A DNA stretch of 64,000 nt from Gammaproteobacteria bacterium. Lineage in GTDB: Bacteria; Pseudomonadota; Gammaproteobacteria; Steroidobacterales; Steroidobacteraceae. The stretch's first letter is position 1, and each line of letters opens with the position of its first letter. The DNA lies in the NCBI GenBank assembly GCA_028293765.1, contig JAQGOG010000210.1:46814-110813 (forward strand), read 5' to 3'. Positions 34,860 to 44,224 of this stretch are shown piece by piece. Below the pieces are notes generated by a model, which did not search any database, was not told the origin of the DNA, and saw nothing but the letters and a program-made list of their open reading frames with translations. A program made the position numbers and the translations under genes.

Positions 34860-37800
34860 CCTGCCGCGTCAGACTTCCGGCGAGCCTGCCGCGGCTGCCG
34901 ATGAGCGGGCGCGCGAATACGCGACCGACCCACGGCGTTCGATTCTGTTGCAGGCACCTGCCGGCTCGGGGAAGACGACGGTGCTTACTCAGCGACTGCT
35001 GCGTCTGTTGGCAGAGGTCGATGAGCCCGAGGAGATTCTCGCTATCACGTTCACACGGAAAGCGGCCGCAGAAATGCGTGCGCGCGTTCTGAAGGCGTTG
35101 CGTGGTGAGACGGAGACACAAAGCGCGCAGGGCCAGCGGGTGCGCGCGCTCGCCGCGGCTGCGCTGAAACGAGCCGCTGCGCGCGGATGGAATCTTGCGC
35201 AGGACCCCGGCCGCCTTCGGATCCAAACGATTGACTCCTTCAACTTCCGACTAGCCAGCCAATTGCCCGTCACTGCGAAAGCGGGGGGCGCGCTCGCTAT
35301 CACGGATCGGCCGCGGGAGCTCTATCACCGCGCTGCGCGTGGCACCCTGGTCCTCGCGGAGGGAGATGCAGAGCTCGGCGCTGACGTGGAGTTCCTGTTT
35401 GAGCGGCTCGACAATCACTGGAGCAATGTCGAACGACTGCTGGCGATCATGCTGCAGGAACGCGGCCATTGGCTCCGTTACGTGCTGGGGCACGAGCCGC
35501 AGGCGTTGTGCGCGCGGATCAGCGAAAGCTTGTCGAATATAGTTCGCGAGCACCTGACTGCTGCCTGCAGCCGCTTATCCGTGGCGCTGCGCGCTCAAGC
35601 CGGCGCTCTGTCAGGAGCAGGGTTGCTGGAAAGCGAGCCCGAGTGTCTGGCCGCATGGAAACGTCTGGCGTCATTGACGCTGACCAAACAAGGAGAGTGG
35701 CGCAAGCCTAACGGAATCAACAAGACTCTCGGTCCCGGATACGAGGCCGCCGCCGCGAAGGACGCCCTGCGCGCGTGCCTCGAGGACGTGAGTGGAGTGG
35801 TCGGTGCTCGAGAGGTTCTGATTGAGCTCAACTCGCTTCCCGCAGCTACGTTGTATGACAGCGATGCTGCCGCCATCATGGCCCTGTCACGCGTACTGCG
35901 CGCCGCTGCGATTCAACTGCAGGCGGAATTTGCGATCGCCGGCCGCGTCGATCACACGTACATAGCTGGGGCGGCACGCGCGGCGTTGGCAGACGCTGGG
36001 CTACCTACGGACCTCGCGCTACGGACCGGTCTTTCCTTGCGGCACATTCTAGTAGATGAGTTTCAGGACACTTCGCTCGCGCAGTTCGATCTCGTCGAAG
36101 CACTCACCACGGGTTGGGAAGAGGGCGACGGACGAACGCTATTCGTCGTGGGCGATCCGATGCAGTCGATCTACCAGTTCCGCGAAGCGGAAGTAGGGTT
36201 GTTCCTGCGGGCACGTGACTCTGGCATCGGCAGCGTGCGCCTCGAAGCGCTCCAGCTCGCACGCAACTTCCGCTCGACGTCGGAACTCATCGATTGGACG
36301 AACGACTCGTTCACCAGGCTGTTTCCCGCAAGCGATGATCTGCGTGCCAGCGCGGTCGCCTTCACGCCCAGCCTTGCCGGCCGCAGCAACCCCGTGCAGG
36401 CGCCAGCGTTCGCCAGCCAGCCGGGGACGCCATCCGCCTCATCGACACAGCACGCATCCACCGACGCAGTGCAAATGCGCCTGTTCCCGAACGATCGCGC
36501 TTCCGAGACCGCGGCGATTACGGCGCGGATTGCCGAGCTGAGGGGTCAGGACTCAACAGCAACGGTGGCCGTCCTCGTCGCCTCGCGCAGTCATGCCGCA
36601 CCGATCATGACGGCCCTGGAAGCGCGCGGAGTAGATGCGATCGGCGTGGACCTCATCCCACTCCGTGATCTGTCGGTCGTCCGGGACCTCGTCGCGCTGC
36701 TGCAGGCCTTGCATCACCTCGGTGACCGCACAGCGTGGCTCGCGGTGCTGCGTGCGCCGTGCTGCGGATTGTCACTCGTATCGCTGACCGCGCTTTCTCA
36801 TAGGCGAGACTCGAAGCTCCTCTGGGAAGCGATGGCGGACCCCGATCGTCTCGCGCATTGTTCACCCACCGAGGTTGAGCGTCTCGTTCGTGTGCGCGGT
36901 GTGTTGGAAGTGGCGCTAGAGACACGAGATAGCGGTCCGCTGGTCGACTGGTTGGAAACGACTTGGCTGCGCCTAGGTGCCGCGGATGCCTACCCCAAGC
37001 ACGATCTCCGCCACGCCCGCGCATTCCTGACCGCCCTGAGTGACCGCGCTGCCGCCGGTGAGTGGAGCGGGCCACAGGATCTCGACTCGCTGCTCGGCGA
37101 CCTGTACGCGCAGCCGCAATCCTCAACTGCGAACCCCGTGCAGCTCATGACCATCCACCGCGCCAAGGGCCTGGAGTTCGATCATGTGTTCGTGCCGAGC
37201 CTCGATCGCGAGCTCAACAGAGGCCGGGAGCCGTTGCTGCGATGGCTTGATCTCCCGCGTCGCCATGGCGAGAGCGACCTCGTTATGGCTCCAGTACCCG
37301 CCATTGGCGACGATCGGGGTGGGGATGTGGGTGTCTATCTAAAGCGGCTCATCTCGAAGCGAGCCGCCAACGAGCAGACACGCCTTCTCTATGTCGCGGC
37401 TACGCGAAGCAAACAAACGCTGTATCTGTCGGCGGCGCCAAAAACAAAGCCGGACGGCACGATTGCCCCCCGCACCGGAACGCTCTTGGCCTGCCTGTGG
37501 CCTGCGCTAGGGCCGGCCTTCAGCGCCGGCACCTTTAGGCACATCACCGCGATGGCCGTCGCCGGACCCGATGCGGGATCTGGTGAGGCTAGCGGCGCCG
37601 GCAGCATAGACGCGAGATCTGACGCCATTACCACTGCCGGCAGCACGGACGCGTCCGCCACCGTCGCCACTCCCCTCCGTCACCTGCCGGCCAATTGGAC
37701 CCCGCCGGCGTTCCAGATCGCCCCCAAGCTGCCGCGCTTGCCCATCGGGCACCAGTCCCTCGAACCGCCGGAGTTCAGCTGGGTAGGCGAGACGGGGCGT

Positions 37801-38307
37801 CATATCGGTACCGTGGTGCACGCGGCGCTGGAGGCCTTCGCGAGCGCCCCAGAACTCCCCGCACGCTCCCGAATAGAAAGCGACCGCGACGCGTACCTTC
37901 ATCAGTTGCGCCGCCATGGTGTGCCGGACCGCGACTTGCCGCGCGCCGCAACCCTTGTGGTCGAAGCGCTGACGCGCACCGTAGATGATGACCGCGGCCG
38001 CTGGATCTTTGCCCCCGAGCACACTGAATCGAGCAGCGAGCTCGCTCTGACAGGCATGGCCTCTGGAAGGCTGACAGGCGTAGTGATCGATCGCTCGTTC
38101 GTCGACCGCAAGGGAACGCGATGGGTGATTGACTTCAAGACGAGCCGCCACGAGGGCAGTGGTCTGCAGGCCTTCCTCGACGAGGAAATGAAGCGCTATC
38201 GGTCGCAGCTCGAAACCTACGTTGCACTGGCCCGCGGTCTCGGCCCACACCCCGTACGAGCTGGTCTCTACTTCCCGCTCCTCAGCGCGTTCTGCGAGCT
38301 GCCCTGA
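34852..38307 (+). CDS. AddA-like UvrD/RecB-family helicase-nuclease
   Basis: A 1151-residue superfamily 1A helicase with a C-terminal nuclease. Walker A APAGSGKTT is at 35-43, motif Ia ITFTRKAAAEMR follows, Walker B VDEFQDTS is at 401-408, and motif VI lies in TRLLYVAATRSKQTLYLS. The RecB-type nuclease has GVVIDRSF and VIDFKTS (Asp1094, Lys1096). A low-complexity Gly/Ala/Ser/Asp linker precedes the nuclease. The start at ATG 34852 lies inside the end of the AddB-like gene, suggesting coupled synthesis of a two-subunit AddAB-type machine. Confidence 0.85.
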   Translation: MSSLPRQTSGEPAAAADERAREYATDPRRSILLQAPAGSGKTTVLTQRLLRLLAEVDEPEEILAITFTRKAAAEMRARVLKALRGETETQSAQGQRVRALAAAALKRAAARGWNLAQDPGRLRIQTIDSFNFRLASQLPVTAKAGGALAITDRPRELYHRAARGTLVLAEGDAELGADVEFLFERLDNHWSNVERLLAIMLQERGHWLRYVLGHEPQALCARISESLSNIVREHLTAACSRLSVALRAQAGALSGAGLLESEPECLAAWKRLASLTLTKQGEWRKPNGINKTLGPGYEAAAAKDALRACLEDVSGVVGAREVLIELNSLPAATLYDSDAAAIMALSRVLRAAAIQLQAEFAIAGRVDHTYIAGAARAALADAGLPTDLALRTGLSLRHILVDEFQDTSLAQFDLVEALTTGWEEGDGRTLFVVGDPMQSIYQFREAEVGLFLRARDSGIGSVRLEALQLARNFRSTSELIDWTNDSFTRLFPASDDLRASAVAFTPSLAGRSNPVQAPAFASQPGTPSASSTQHASTDAVQMRLFPNDRASETAAITARIAELRGQDSTATVAVLVASRSHAAPIMTALEARGVDAIGVDLIPLRDLSVVRDLVALLQALHHLGDRTAWLAVLRAPCCGLSLVSLTALSHRRDSKLLWEAMADPDRLAHCSPTEVERLVRVRGVLEVALETRDSGPLVDWLETTWLRLGAADAYPKHDLRHARAFLTALSDRAAAGEWSGPQDLDSLLGDLYAQPQSSTANPVQLMTIHRAKGLEFDHVFVPSLDRELNRGREPLLRWLDLPRRHGESDLVMAPVPAIGDDRGGDVGVYLKRLISKRAANEQTRLLYVAATRSKQTLYLSAAPKTKPDGTIAPRTGTLLACLWPALGPAFSAGTFRHITAMAVAGPDAGSGEASGAGSIDARSDAITTAGSTDASATVATPLRHLPANWTPPAFQIAPKLPRLPIGHQSLEPPEFSWVGETGRHIGTVVHAALEAFASAPELPARSRIESDRDAYLHQLRRHGVPDRDLPRAATLVVEALTRTVDDDRGRWIFAPEHTESSSELALTGMASGRLTGVVIDRSFVDRKGTRWVIDFKTSRHEGSGLQAFLDEEMKRYRSQLETYVALARGLGPHPVRAGLYFPLLSAFCELP

Positions 38308-38311
38308 GGTC

Positions 38312-39046
38312 CTAGAACGTCCCACTCATCCCAAACGGCCTGCGTCCCTGTGAATCGGGAGAGCCTAGATACTGAAGGTCCCTCTGCAGTCCCGGGGAGG
38401 CGTCGGCACGCGCCGCAACCTGGCCCTGCAGGTCGTAACCTGGCTCGGCAGTCAGTCGCAGCGTGCCTTCAACACCGAGCGCCCCCCCCAGGTCGCGCAC
38501 CTGCCCGGTGGGCTCTCCGCTTCCGCCGGGGAATGTTACGGAGTAGTTGCCCAGACGCCCTGTGCTGCCGTCCCGCTGCTCGAGGTCGTGAACTTCGATA
38601 CGCCCCTGCAGTTGTTTGACGACACCTTTCTCGACACGTGCAAACGCGATGTCTGCATGCGTATTGCCGTGTAGTGTCGGGGAGATCGCCGGCATCAGGC
38701 TGCGATCGAGCGGCAGCTCGGCCTGCACATTGCGCGCCGTCACGTTCTTATCCAGGCCGACTTCAACATCGCCTCGCGCGAAACCCTTGGGCAGTGTGAG
38801 AGTGACATGCGCGGCCAGCTTTCCCGCGAGAAGGCGCAAGGCGTGTACTTCCCACTCGACATCACCCACGGCGGACCCACCAACCCGCAGTCCCGTGCAG
38901 GCGCCGTTCCAGATCGACCCATCAACGGCAGCGCAGGAGACAGTCGCAGAGGACGAGGGAACAACCCAACTCGCCGGCAAACGCGCTATGACGATGACGG
39001 CGAAAGCCGAAATCGCGAGTAAAGTGATCCAGAAGCCGCGTTTCAC
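38312..39046 (-). CDS. gspN: GspN, type II secretion protein N
   Basis: A 244-residue inner-membrane protein with an N-terminal anchor (FWITLLAISAFAVIVIARLPASW) and a periplasmic domain rich in beta strands, matching the GspN family (WNGACTGLRVGG, LLAGKLAAHVTL). It is the last gene of the gsp cluster and converges on the AddA-like gene with a four-base gap. GspN is not found in every type II system; its exact job in the apparatus is not established. Confidence 0.85.
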   Translation of the reverse strand: MKRGFWITLLAISAFAVIVIARLPASWVVPSSSATVSCAAVDGSIWNGACTGLRVGGSAVGDVEWEVHALRLLAGKLAAHVTLTLPKGFARGDVEVGLDKNVTARNVQAELPLDRSLMPAISPTLHGNTHADIAFARVEKGVVKQLQGRIEVHDLEQRDGSTGRLGNYSVTFPGGSGEPTGQVRDLGGALGVEGTLRLTAEPGYDLQGQVAARADASPGLQRDLQYLGSPDSQGRRPFGMSGTF

Positions 39047-39136
39047 GTCAGCTGCCCCGTCTCGAGACAGACGCCTGCCTCACGCCAGATGTCTCGTCTC
39101 ACTCGGGGATGACTCTCGCGTTCGCAGGTGCCCGGC

Positions 39137-39622
39137 TCAACCGGTGTGCAACACGATGGCGGCATTCACGAGGCCGGGCGCGCCGGCATTTTCAATCGAG
39201 GCGGTGTCGACCCGGATACCGTTCTGCTGTGACAGGCGGGCCAGCCAGGCGACGAGAGTATCGAAGGGCGCTTTTTGCATGCGCACGCTCAAGCCGCCCG
39301 GACCGCTGGGCTCGCTGCCGGCGAGTGCCGACGCCAGTCCGGACTCGCGCGCGGAACGGTCAACGATCACGAGCAGCGATTCGTTGGTCGCAGCCCGCGC
39401 AGGTCCGATCGAGGCGAACTCGGGGGCGACCCCCCGCATCCAGACGAGATCCGCCTGCTTCTTGCCGAGACGCTGGTGAGCATGCGACACACTGCTGTCG
39501 AGCGGGAGGATGACCCCGAAAACAAGGAAGAGGGCCGCGAGCACGCCGCCGATCTTGAGCATGCGCAGATCGCGCTCCGAGAGTGAGTCGAGCGACAGGT
39601 TGGCGGTGAACGGTAGCTTCAT
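39137..39622 (-). CDS. gspM: GspM, type II secretion protein M
   Basis: A 161-residue bitopic inner-membrane protein of the secretion platform. A cytoplasmic N-terminus is followed by a transmembrane segment (MLKIGGVLAALFLVFGVILPLD) and a periplasmic ferredoxin-like domain. It binds GspL in known systems. Ninety bases separate it from gspN and 21 from gspL. Confidence 0.85.
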   Translation of the reverse strand: MKLPFTANLSLDSLSERDLRMLKIGGVLAALFLVFGVILPLDSSVSHAHQRLGKKQADLVWMRGVAPEFASIGPARAATNESLLVIVDRSARESGLASALAGSEPSGPGGLSVRMQKAPFDTLVAWLARLSQQNGIRVDTASIENAGAPGLVNAAIVLHTG

Positions 39623-39643
39623 GACATTGGTTCTCGCGGATCT

Positions 39644-40888
39644 CTACGAGCCGTTGGAGTGGATCTGGATGCGGCCTTCGTAACCGGAGGCCACGTTGTT
39701 GCCGGAGGTGAGATCCGCGTGCCAGCCGTTGTTGCGCAGGGCCTGGCTCATGTGATCCAGACTCGCCGCGTCGGGCGCCGCTACTTTCAGCTCGACGGCG
39801 CCATTGCGATAGCTCAGTGCCTGTACGACGGCTCCAGGTGCGGCGCGGCGTGCCTGTACGAGCGCTTCCAAAGCGGAGAGGAGACCGCTGGAGCCCCCAC
39901 TGGCGCGCGCGGTCGCCAACCGTTGCTCCATGTGCTTGCGCGGATCCGGCGAGCTCGGTTCGCCCGGCATGGCCGTCTGGAACGCTTCACGAATCGAGAC
40001 ATCGACCTTGTGCTCGTTACGCTTCAGCAGGGTCAGCTCGGTCGCTTTCCCGGCCACGTGCAGCCCCACGAGGCAGACGAGCAGGATCGCCGCGACTCGC
40101 CATGCGCGAAAACCTACAGCGCGCGACGTGGTCGGCTGGTAGGCCCCCTGCAGCAGGTTGGTCGGTGTCGCAGCAGGCATTTGCTGCGCAAACAGCGACA
40201 GCGGCCCGGCCGACAGAAGTTGAATCTTGATGCCGTCGAAGCGCTCGCGGAGCGCCTCCACCTGCGCGGAGTGTTGCTGCCACTCCGCGGCGCCAGTGTA
40301 AAGAATGAGGCCGCGCGCGGCGCCTCCCATTTCCGGAGCCGACGCCTGTGCGATCTCCAGAGCCTCGGGAAGCGCCTCGGCGGGTAACGTGACCGGTGAG
40401 CCGGAAGGAGGGCGAACGACGATCACGTCTTCGTCGAGCAGCGCTACCGCCTGCCCCGGGTTCTGCGGCAGAAGGTCGCTGTCCGCATACATGGCCTCGG
40501 GCTCGATGCCGTTGGACTTGAGCGCGGTGAGCCACTGATCCATCAACGCACGGGTGACCACGGCAACGGGCGTTCGCGTGGAGTGGCCCGTCCGTTTGCC
40601 GATAGCGAAGTGCAGGTCGTCGATGTCTTCGGCCAGGTGCTCTTCCATGGCGTAAGGCACGAGTTGTTGCAGTTTGGCACCGGCCTTCGTGGGCAGATCC
40701 GGCTCCGCCACGAGCACATCGGTGCCCGGGACCAGCACACAAATGCGGCGCCCGGCGGTGCGGGCCCCCGCAAGCGACAGCGGACCGCTTTGCGGCGGCC
40801 CTACCGCCGCGCCACGGGCATCGACGACGAGCCAGGAGGCCGGCGCGTCCGGTGTGCGTGGGAGCCTGAGCAGAAGCCAGTCAGCCAT
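39644..40888 (-). CDS. gspL: GspL, type II secretion protein L
   Basis: A 414-residue platform protein. The N-terminal actin-like cytoplasmic domain (about 1-240, with VLVPGTDVLVAEPDLPTKAG and LVPYAMEEHLAEDIDDLHFA) recruits the GspE ATPase in known systems. A transmembrane helix around WRVAAILLVCLVGLHVAGKA and a periplasmic ferredoxin-like domain follow. The partner ATPase gene gspE is not in this window. Confidence 0.88.
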   Translation of the reverse strand: MADWLLLRLPRTPDAPASWLVVDARGAAVGPPQSGPLSLAGARTAGRRICVLVPGTDVLVAEPDLPTKAGAKLQQLVPYAMEEHLAEDIDDLHFAIGKRTGHSTRTPVAVVTRALMDQWLTALKSNGIEPEAMYADSDLLPQNPGQAVALLDEDVIVVRPPSGSPVTLPAEALPEALEIAQASAPEMGGAARGLILYTGAAEWQQHSAQVEALRERFDGIKIQLLSAGPLSLFAQQMPAATPTNLLQGAYQPTTSRAVGFRAWRVAAILLVCLVGLHVAGKATELTLLKRNEHKVDVSIREAFQTAMPGEPSSPDPRKHMEQRLATARASGGSSGLLSALEALVQARRAAPGAVVQALSYRNGAVELKVAAPDAASLDHMSQALRNNGWHADLTSGNNVASGYEGRIQIHSNGS

Positions 40889-40915
40889 GTTCGAAGTTCC
40901 TGAGATCGAGACCGG

Positions 40916-41908
40916 TCAGTCCGGAGTGTAGCTGCGCAGGAGCGTGCGCACGGTGCCCGTGCCGTCCTGCTGCAGAAGACTGTACAAGTTGAATTCGGCA
41001 CTGCCAATAGTGACGAAGCTCGTGAGGCGGAAGTAGGCCGAATTCATCGCGAACATATCCTGGACGACGCTGAAGCCTTTGGCGTCGAACGAGGCCTGGT
41101 ATTCGGTCAGGTTCGGAAAGCAGCCGTTGGCGCTCGCCCGGTTCTTCGCCAGGCCCTCCGGATCGAGACTGAATTCCTGCTTGCCCCCGAGAAAGGCATC
41201 GAGCACGAAGCCCGATGCCGTGCACACGTTGACGGTCTTGGCGTTGATCGGCAGAGCGACCACATAAGGAGCGAGCCTCGCGTAGCGCTCGTGACCGAAT
41301 CCGGGCAGCGCGAGCAGCTCGCTCGCGCTGGTGATGTACATGCTCGGCGTGCGGTAGGGAGGAGTCTGGCCCATGTAGACGCTGTCTTCCGCGCCGTCGG
41401 GGTTCGAAGCAATCTGGTCCGCATCGATCCAGTCGACGAGGTATCCCGCCCATTTCGGCTCAATGTTCAGCAGCTCCAGCAACCGCTGAAAAGCCGCGAT
41501 GGCCGGCTGATTCGGCGTGCCGTCGGCCTTGACGAGCAGGTTGAGATTGAAGCGCCCCTGCAGGTCCTCCAGCGAGGCTTCGAGCATGACGCCGGGGACG
41601 ACTTCGACCGGGCCGACCGGACTATCCCAGCCCTGACCCGGATAGGTGTGTTGTCTGTCGGTACGCTGTACCTCGCGCAGGCCATAAGCGGCGAGCGCTT
41701 CCGCTCCCTGTCCGATGAGCAGGCTCTCGTCCAACGCGAAGTTCGCCGCGCCGCGTCGTGCGGTCATCGCGTTCTCGTACCCGATCGCGGCGGCGATGAT
41801 CGTACCGAACGCGACGAGCAGGATGGCAACGAGCAGGGCGATTCCCCGCTGCCGTGACGGCGGCCGGCCGCTGCGCCGCTGGCTCGATGGGATGCGTAAA
41901 GAACTCAC
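40916..41908 (-). CDS. gspK: GspK, minor pseudopilin of type II secretion
   Basis: A 330-residue pseudopilin, the large tip subunit. The prepilin cleavage region RQRG^IALLVAILLVAFGTII is present near residue 20, followed by the GspK alpha-domain insertions. It lacks the usual Glu+5 and has a short hydrophobic position there, as typical for GspK. GTG 41908 is selected because it overlaps the gspJ stop (GTGA) and has GAGGTG upstream; the longer upstream frame contains no methionine near the pilin leader. Confidence 0.85.
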   Translation of the reverse strand: MSSLRIPSSQRRSGRPPSRQRGIALLVAILLVAFGTIIAAAIGYENAMTARRGAANFALDESLLIGQGAEALAAYGLREVQRTDRQHTYPGQGWDSPVGPVEVVPGVMLEASLEDLQGRFNLNLLVKADGTPNQPAIAAFQRLLELLNIEPKWAGYLVDWIDADQIASNPDGAEDSVYMGQTPPYRTPSMYITSASELLALPGFGHERYARLAPYVVALPINAKTVNVCTASGFVLDAFLGGKQEFSLDPEGLAKNRASANGCFPNLTEYQASFDAKGFSVVQDMFAMNSAYFRLTSFVTIGSAEFNLYSLLQQDGTGTVRTLLRSYTPD

Positions 41909-42528
41909 CCGGGCACCTCGACGATGCGCACGAGCTTGCCCCAATCCTCGGTTTCGAGTGTGATTTCGACTGCGATCGGTCGCCCGCGCAGGATCTCTTC
42001 CTGCCCCTGGGCCCCGGCAACCCCGGTGCCCGGCCACTGGACCTGCCACTGACGTGAGATATCCATGTAGCGGACCGTCACAGCCTTCACGTGTGTGAGC
42101 AGGTCGCGCTTGATGGTCGTGCTGGCAAGGGTCGGATCGAGCACAGTCCAGTATTCCCGCCGCAGCGTGTCTTTATCCAGGAAGTAAGCAACGCGTTGCA
42201 AGCCGGGCCGTTGCAGTCCAGTGGGATTGGCCCAACCGCCGCGAGTGAGCTGTACGAACGGCTGCTGTGTAGGGTCTCCTATCAGTGCCGACAGGTAGCC
42301 GTCACCAACCGGCTGTCTTATGGGACGCGGTGCGAGTTGCACGAAGTCCTGCTCGAGGACGCGTACCGCCGTTTGTACCTCGATGAGCCGCGCCTGTTGC
42401 TCCTGCAAGGCGCCGCGGCTGATGAGCGCTTGATTGATGGCGCCGTAGCCCATGGCGAACATGACAGCGGCGATGAACATCGCAACGAGGAGCTCGAGCA
42501 GCGTGAAGCCGCGGTTGCGCGCCATCAT
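41905..42528 (-). CDS. gspJ: GspJ, minor pseudopilin of type II secretion
   Basis: A 207-residue pseudopilin with a type III signal MMARNRG^FTLLELLVAMFIAAVMF, Glu+5 being present. GspJ forms the pseudopilus tip complex with GspI and GspK. It overlaps gspI by four bases (ATGA) upstream and gspK downstream, all three being translationally chained. Confidence 0.9.
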   Translation of the reverse strand: MMARNRGFTLLELLVAMFIAAVMFAMGYGAINQALISRGALQEQQARLIEVQTAVRVLEQDFVQLAPRPIRQPVGDGYLSALIGDPTQQPFVQLTRGGWANPTGLQRPGLQRVAYFLDKDTLRREYWTVLDPTLASTTIKRDLLTHVKAVTVRYMDISRQWQVQWPGTGVAGAQGQEEILRGRPIAVEITLETEDWGKLVRIVEVPG

Positions 42529-43085
42529 TGCGAGCTACCGGACGGTGTCGGAACCGGCGGTACCACAGTAGTTGGGTTTTGCAGAGTCCCGCCGATGTTC
42601 GTTCCATTGCCGGTGCCCGTGCCAGTCCCGTCCGGCGTCGGCGTAGTAGTACCCGTACCCCACAACTGGGTGCCTTGCGGCGCGGAGACCGCATCGCCTG
42701 CAATTCCGCTCACGGTGACGTACCAACCCCTGTCGTCAGCGGCCTTGCTGGCAGCGGGACGCACCATGACGTCCATGCGGATCATGCCCTTGACGGCGGT
42801 GGCGACGGTCTCCTGACGCCAATGCCACTTCTGGCCGGCAAAGTCGACATCGCCGTCGGTGTTCCCCGTCTGCGGAAGCTTCGGCTGCAAGCGCTGCTCG
42901 GCGATGTGATTCAGGGCCACCCATTCCGCGAGAGTCTTATCGTGCAGGTAGATGATCGTGCCGCCGGAGGAGCTCAGAGCACCCAACACCGCGGCCATGC
43001 CGATCGCAACGATCGCGAGCGCGACGAGCACCTCGATCAGGGTAAATCCGCCCGTGCGTGGCGCAACGCGAGACGTGCGTATCAC
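42525..43085 (-). CDS. gspI: GspI, minor pseudopilin with a Gly/Thr-rich C-terminal tail
   Basis: A 186-residue pseudopilin: prepilin site RTGG^FTLIEVLVALAIVAIGMA, then the GspI domain to about residue 130. Unlike the usual ~120-130 residues it continues into a low-complexity tail of about 45 residues made of Gly, Thr, Pro and Asn (for example GTGTTTPTPDGTGTGTG). It overlaps gspH and gspJ by four bases each. The tail may be a flexible surface extension; its function is unknown. Confidence 0.88.
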   Translation of the reverse strand: MIRTSRVAPRTGGFTLIEVLVALAIVAIGMAAVLGALSSSGGTIIYLHDKTLAEWVALNHIAEQRLQPKLPQTGNTDGDVDFAGQKWHWRQETVATAVKGMIRMDVMVRPAASKAADDRGWYVTVSGIAGDAVSAPQGTQLWGTGTTTPTPDGTGTGTGNGTNIGGTLQNPTTVVPPVPTPSGSSQ

Positions 43086-43645
43086 GCCCTGTTCCCCTTA
43101 CTCTCTACCATCGGTTTCGCGACGACCTTGCCCTTGTCGTCTTGCGCGTGCGATATGCTGCGGACGCCGCCTTCCCGTTCGAGCGTCACCTCGAAGGAAG
43201 TGAGATCGCCGGTCGAGTAGATCATCACCTGCGGTGTCTTGTCTTTTGCATTGGCCGGCCTCTTCAACACAACGGGTCGCGCTTCGACCACGAGCTTCAG
43301 ATCCAGACCGTCAGGGAGCCTGCGCAGGCCCAGCGCATCGTCCTCGAACACGGTGCGCCACAGTTGGCGGCGTGTGTCGTAGGCGACGAACTCGTAGCTG
43401 TCATCCTGGAAAATGAGGCCGTACTCGCGCGTCTGCAGTTCCGACTGCTCACGGGCGTAGCTGATCAGGGCGACGAAGCGCTCGCTCTCCTTTTCCAGGT
43501 CGCGGTCCCGACCGGTGAGCGTGACGGAGAGCATGATGCCGGCCGAGATCACGCCGATGATGAGCACGACGACGAGAATCTCGATGAGCGTAAAACCGGC
43601 GCCGGCGCGGGCTGCGCGACGTCGCCGGTTGCGAGAAAATGCCAT
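43082..43645 (-). CDS. gspH: GspH, minor pseudopilin of type II secretion
   Basis: A 187-residue pseudopilin with cleavage site RAGAG^FTLIEILVVVLIIGVIS and a C-terminal GspH/FimT beta domain. ATG 43645 is chosen because an AGGAG site lies about nine bases upstream; the 19-residue extension before it is Ser/Thr/Gly-rich. It follows gspG by 22 bp and overlaps gspI by four. Confidence 0.9.
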   Translation of the reverse strand: MAFSRNRRRRAARAGAGFTLIEILVVVLIIGVISAGIMLSVTLTGRDRDLEKESERFVALISYAREQSELQTREYGLIFQDDSYEFVAYDTRRQLWRTVFEDDALGLRRLPDGLDLKLVVEARPVVLKRPANAKDKTPQVMIYSTGDLTSFEVTLEREGGVRSISHAQDDKGKVVAKPMVESKGNRA

Positions 43646-43667
43646 GGTGGCCGGCTCCTGCCGTCCG

Positions 43668-44147
43668 CTAGTCCCCGATGTTCCAGTTCCCGATGTCCGC
43701 ATCCACCCCTTCGCCGCCGGGCTGGCCGTCAGCTCCCAGGGTGAACAGGTCGTAGTCCTTGCTGTGGGAGCCGGGGCTGGTGTACTGGTACTCGGCGCCC
43801 CAGGGATCCTTGCTCACCCGCTGCAGATAACCGCCCGGACGCCAGTGACGGATGGTCGGATCGGTAGGTTGTTGAACGAGCGCGGCCAGACCCTGTTCCG
43901 TGGTCGGGTACTTGGAATTGTCGAGCCGGAACATCGTCAGCGCCGTCTCGAGGCTCTGGATGTCCTGCTTGGCCTTCGCGACGCGCGCCTCGTCGACCTT
44001 GCTGATGACCTGGGGGACGATGACCGCCGCCAGCAGGCCGATGATGATCACCACCACCATGATTTCGATGAGGGTGAAACCGCGCGCGCGCCCAAATCCT
44101 GGCGCACGCCGTCTGCTACCCTTGTGGACGTAAGAAATGTAACTCAT
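43668..44147 (-). CDS. gspG: GspG, major pseudopilin of type II secretion
   Basis: The main pseudopilus subunit, 159 residues. Its prepilin site is RARG^FTLIEIMVVVIIIGLLAA, with Glu+5, followed by the GspG core (QDIQSLETALTMFRLDNSKYPTTEQGLAALV) and the Asp-rich calcium loop near the C-terminus (GGEGVDADIGNW). It heads the gspG-N operon. ATG 44147 and an upstream in-frame ATG at 44177 are both possible; the former puts the leader nearer usual length. Confidence 0.93.
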   Translation of the reverse strand: MSYISYVHKGSRRRAPGFGRARGFTLIEIMVVVIIIGLLAAVIVPQVISKVDEARVAKAKQDIQSLETALTMFRLDNSKYPTTEQGLAALVQQPTDPTIRHWRPGGYLQRVSKDPWGAEYQYTSPGSHSKDYDLFTLGADGQPGGEGVDADIGNWNIGD

Positions 44148-44224
44148 GAGCTGAAGGTCCTGCGTGAAAGCGGCCACATGATGAGGCTAGCGCCCCTGTT
44201 GCGAGTGGGCCGGGATAATAACAA

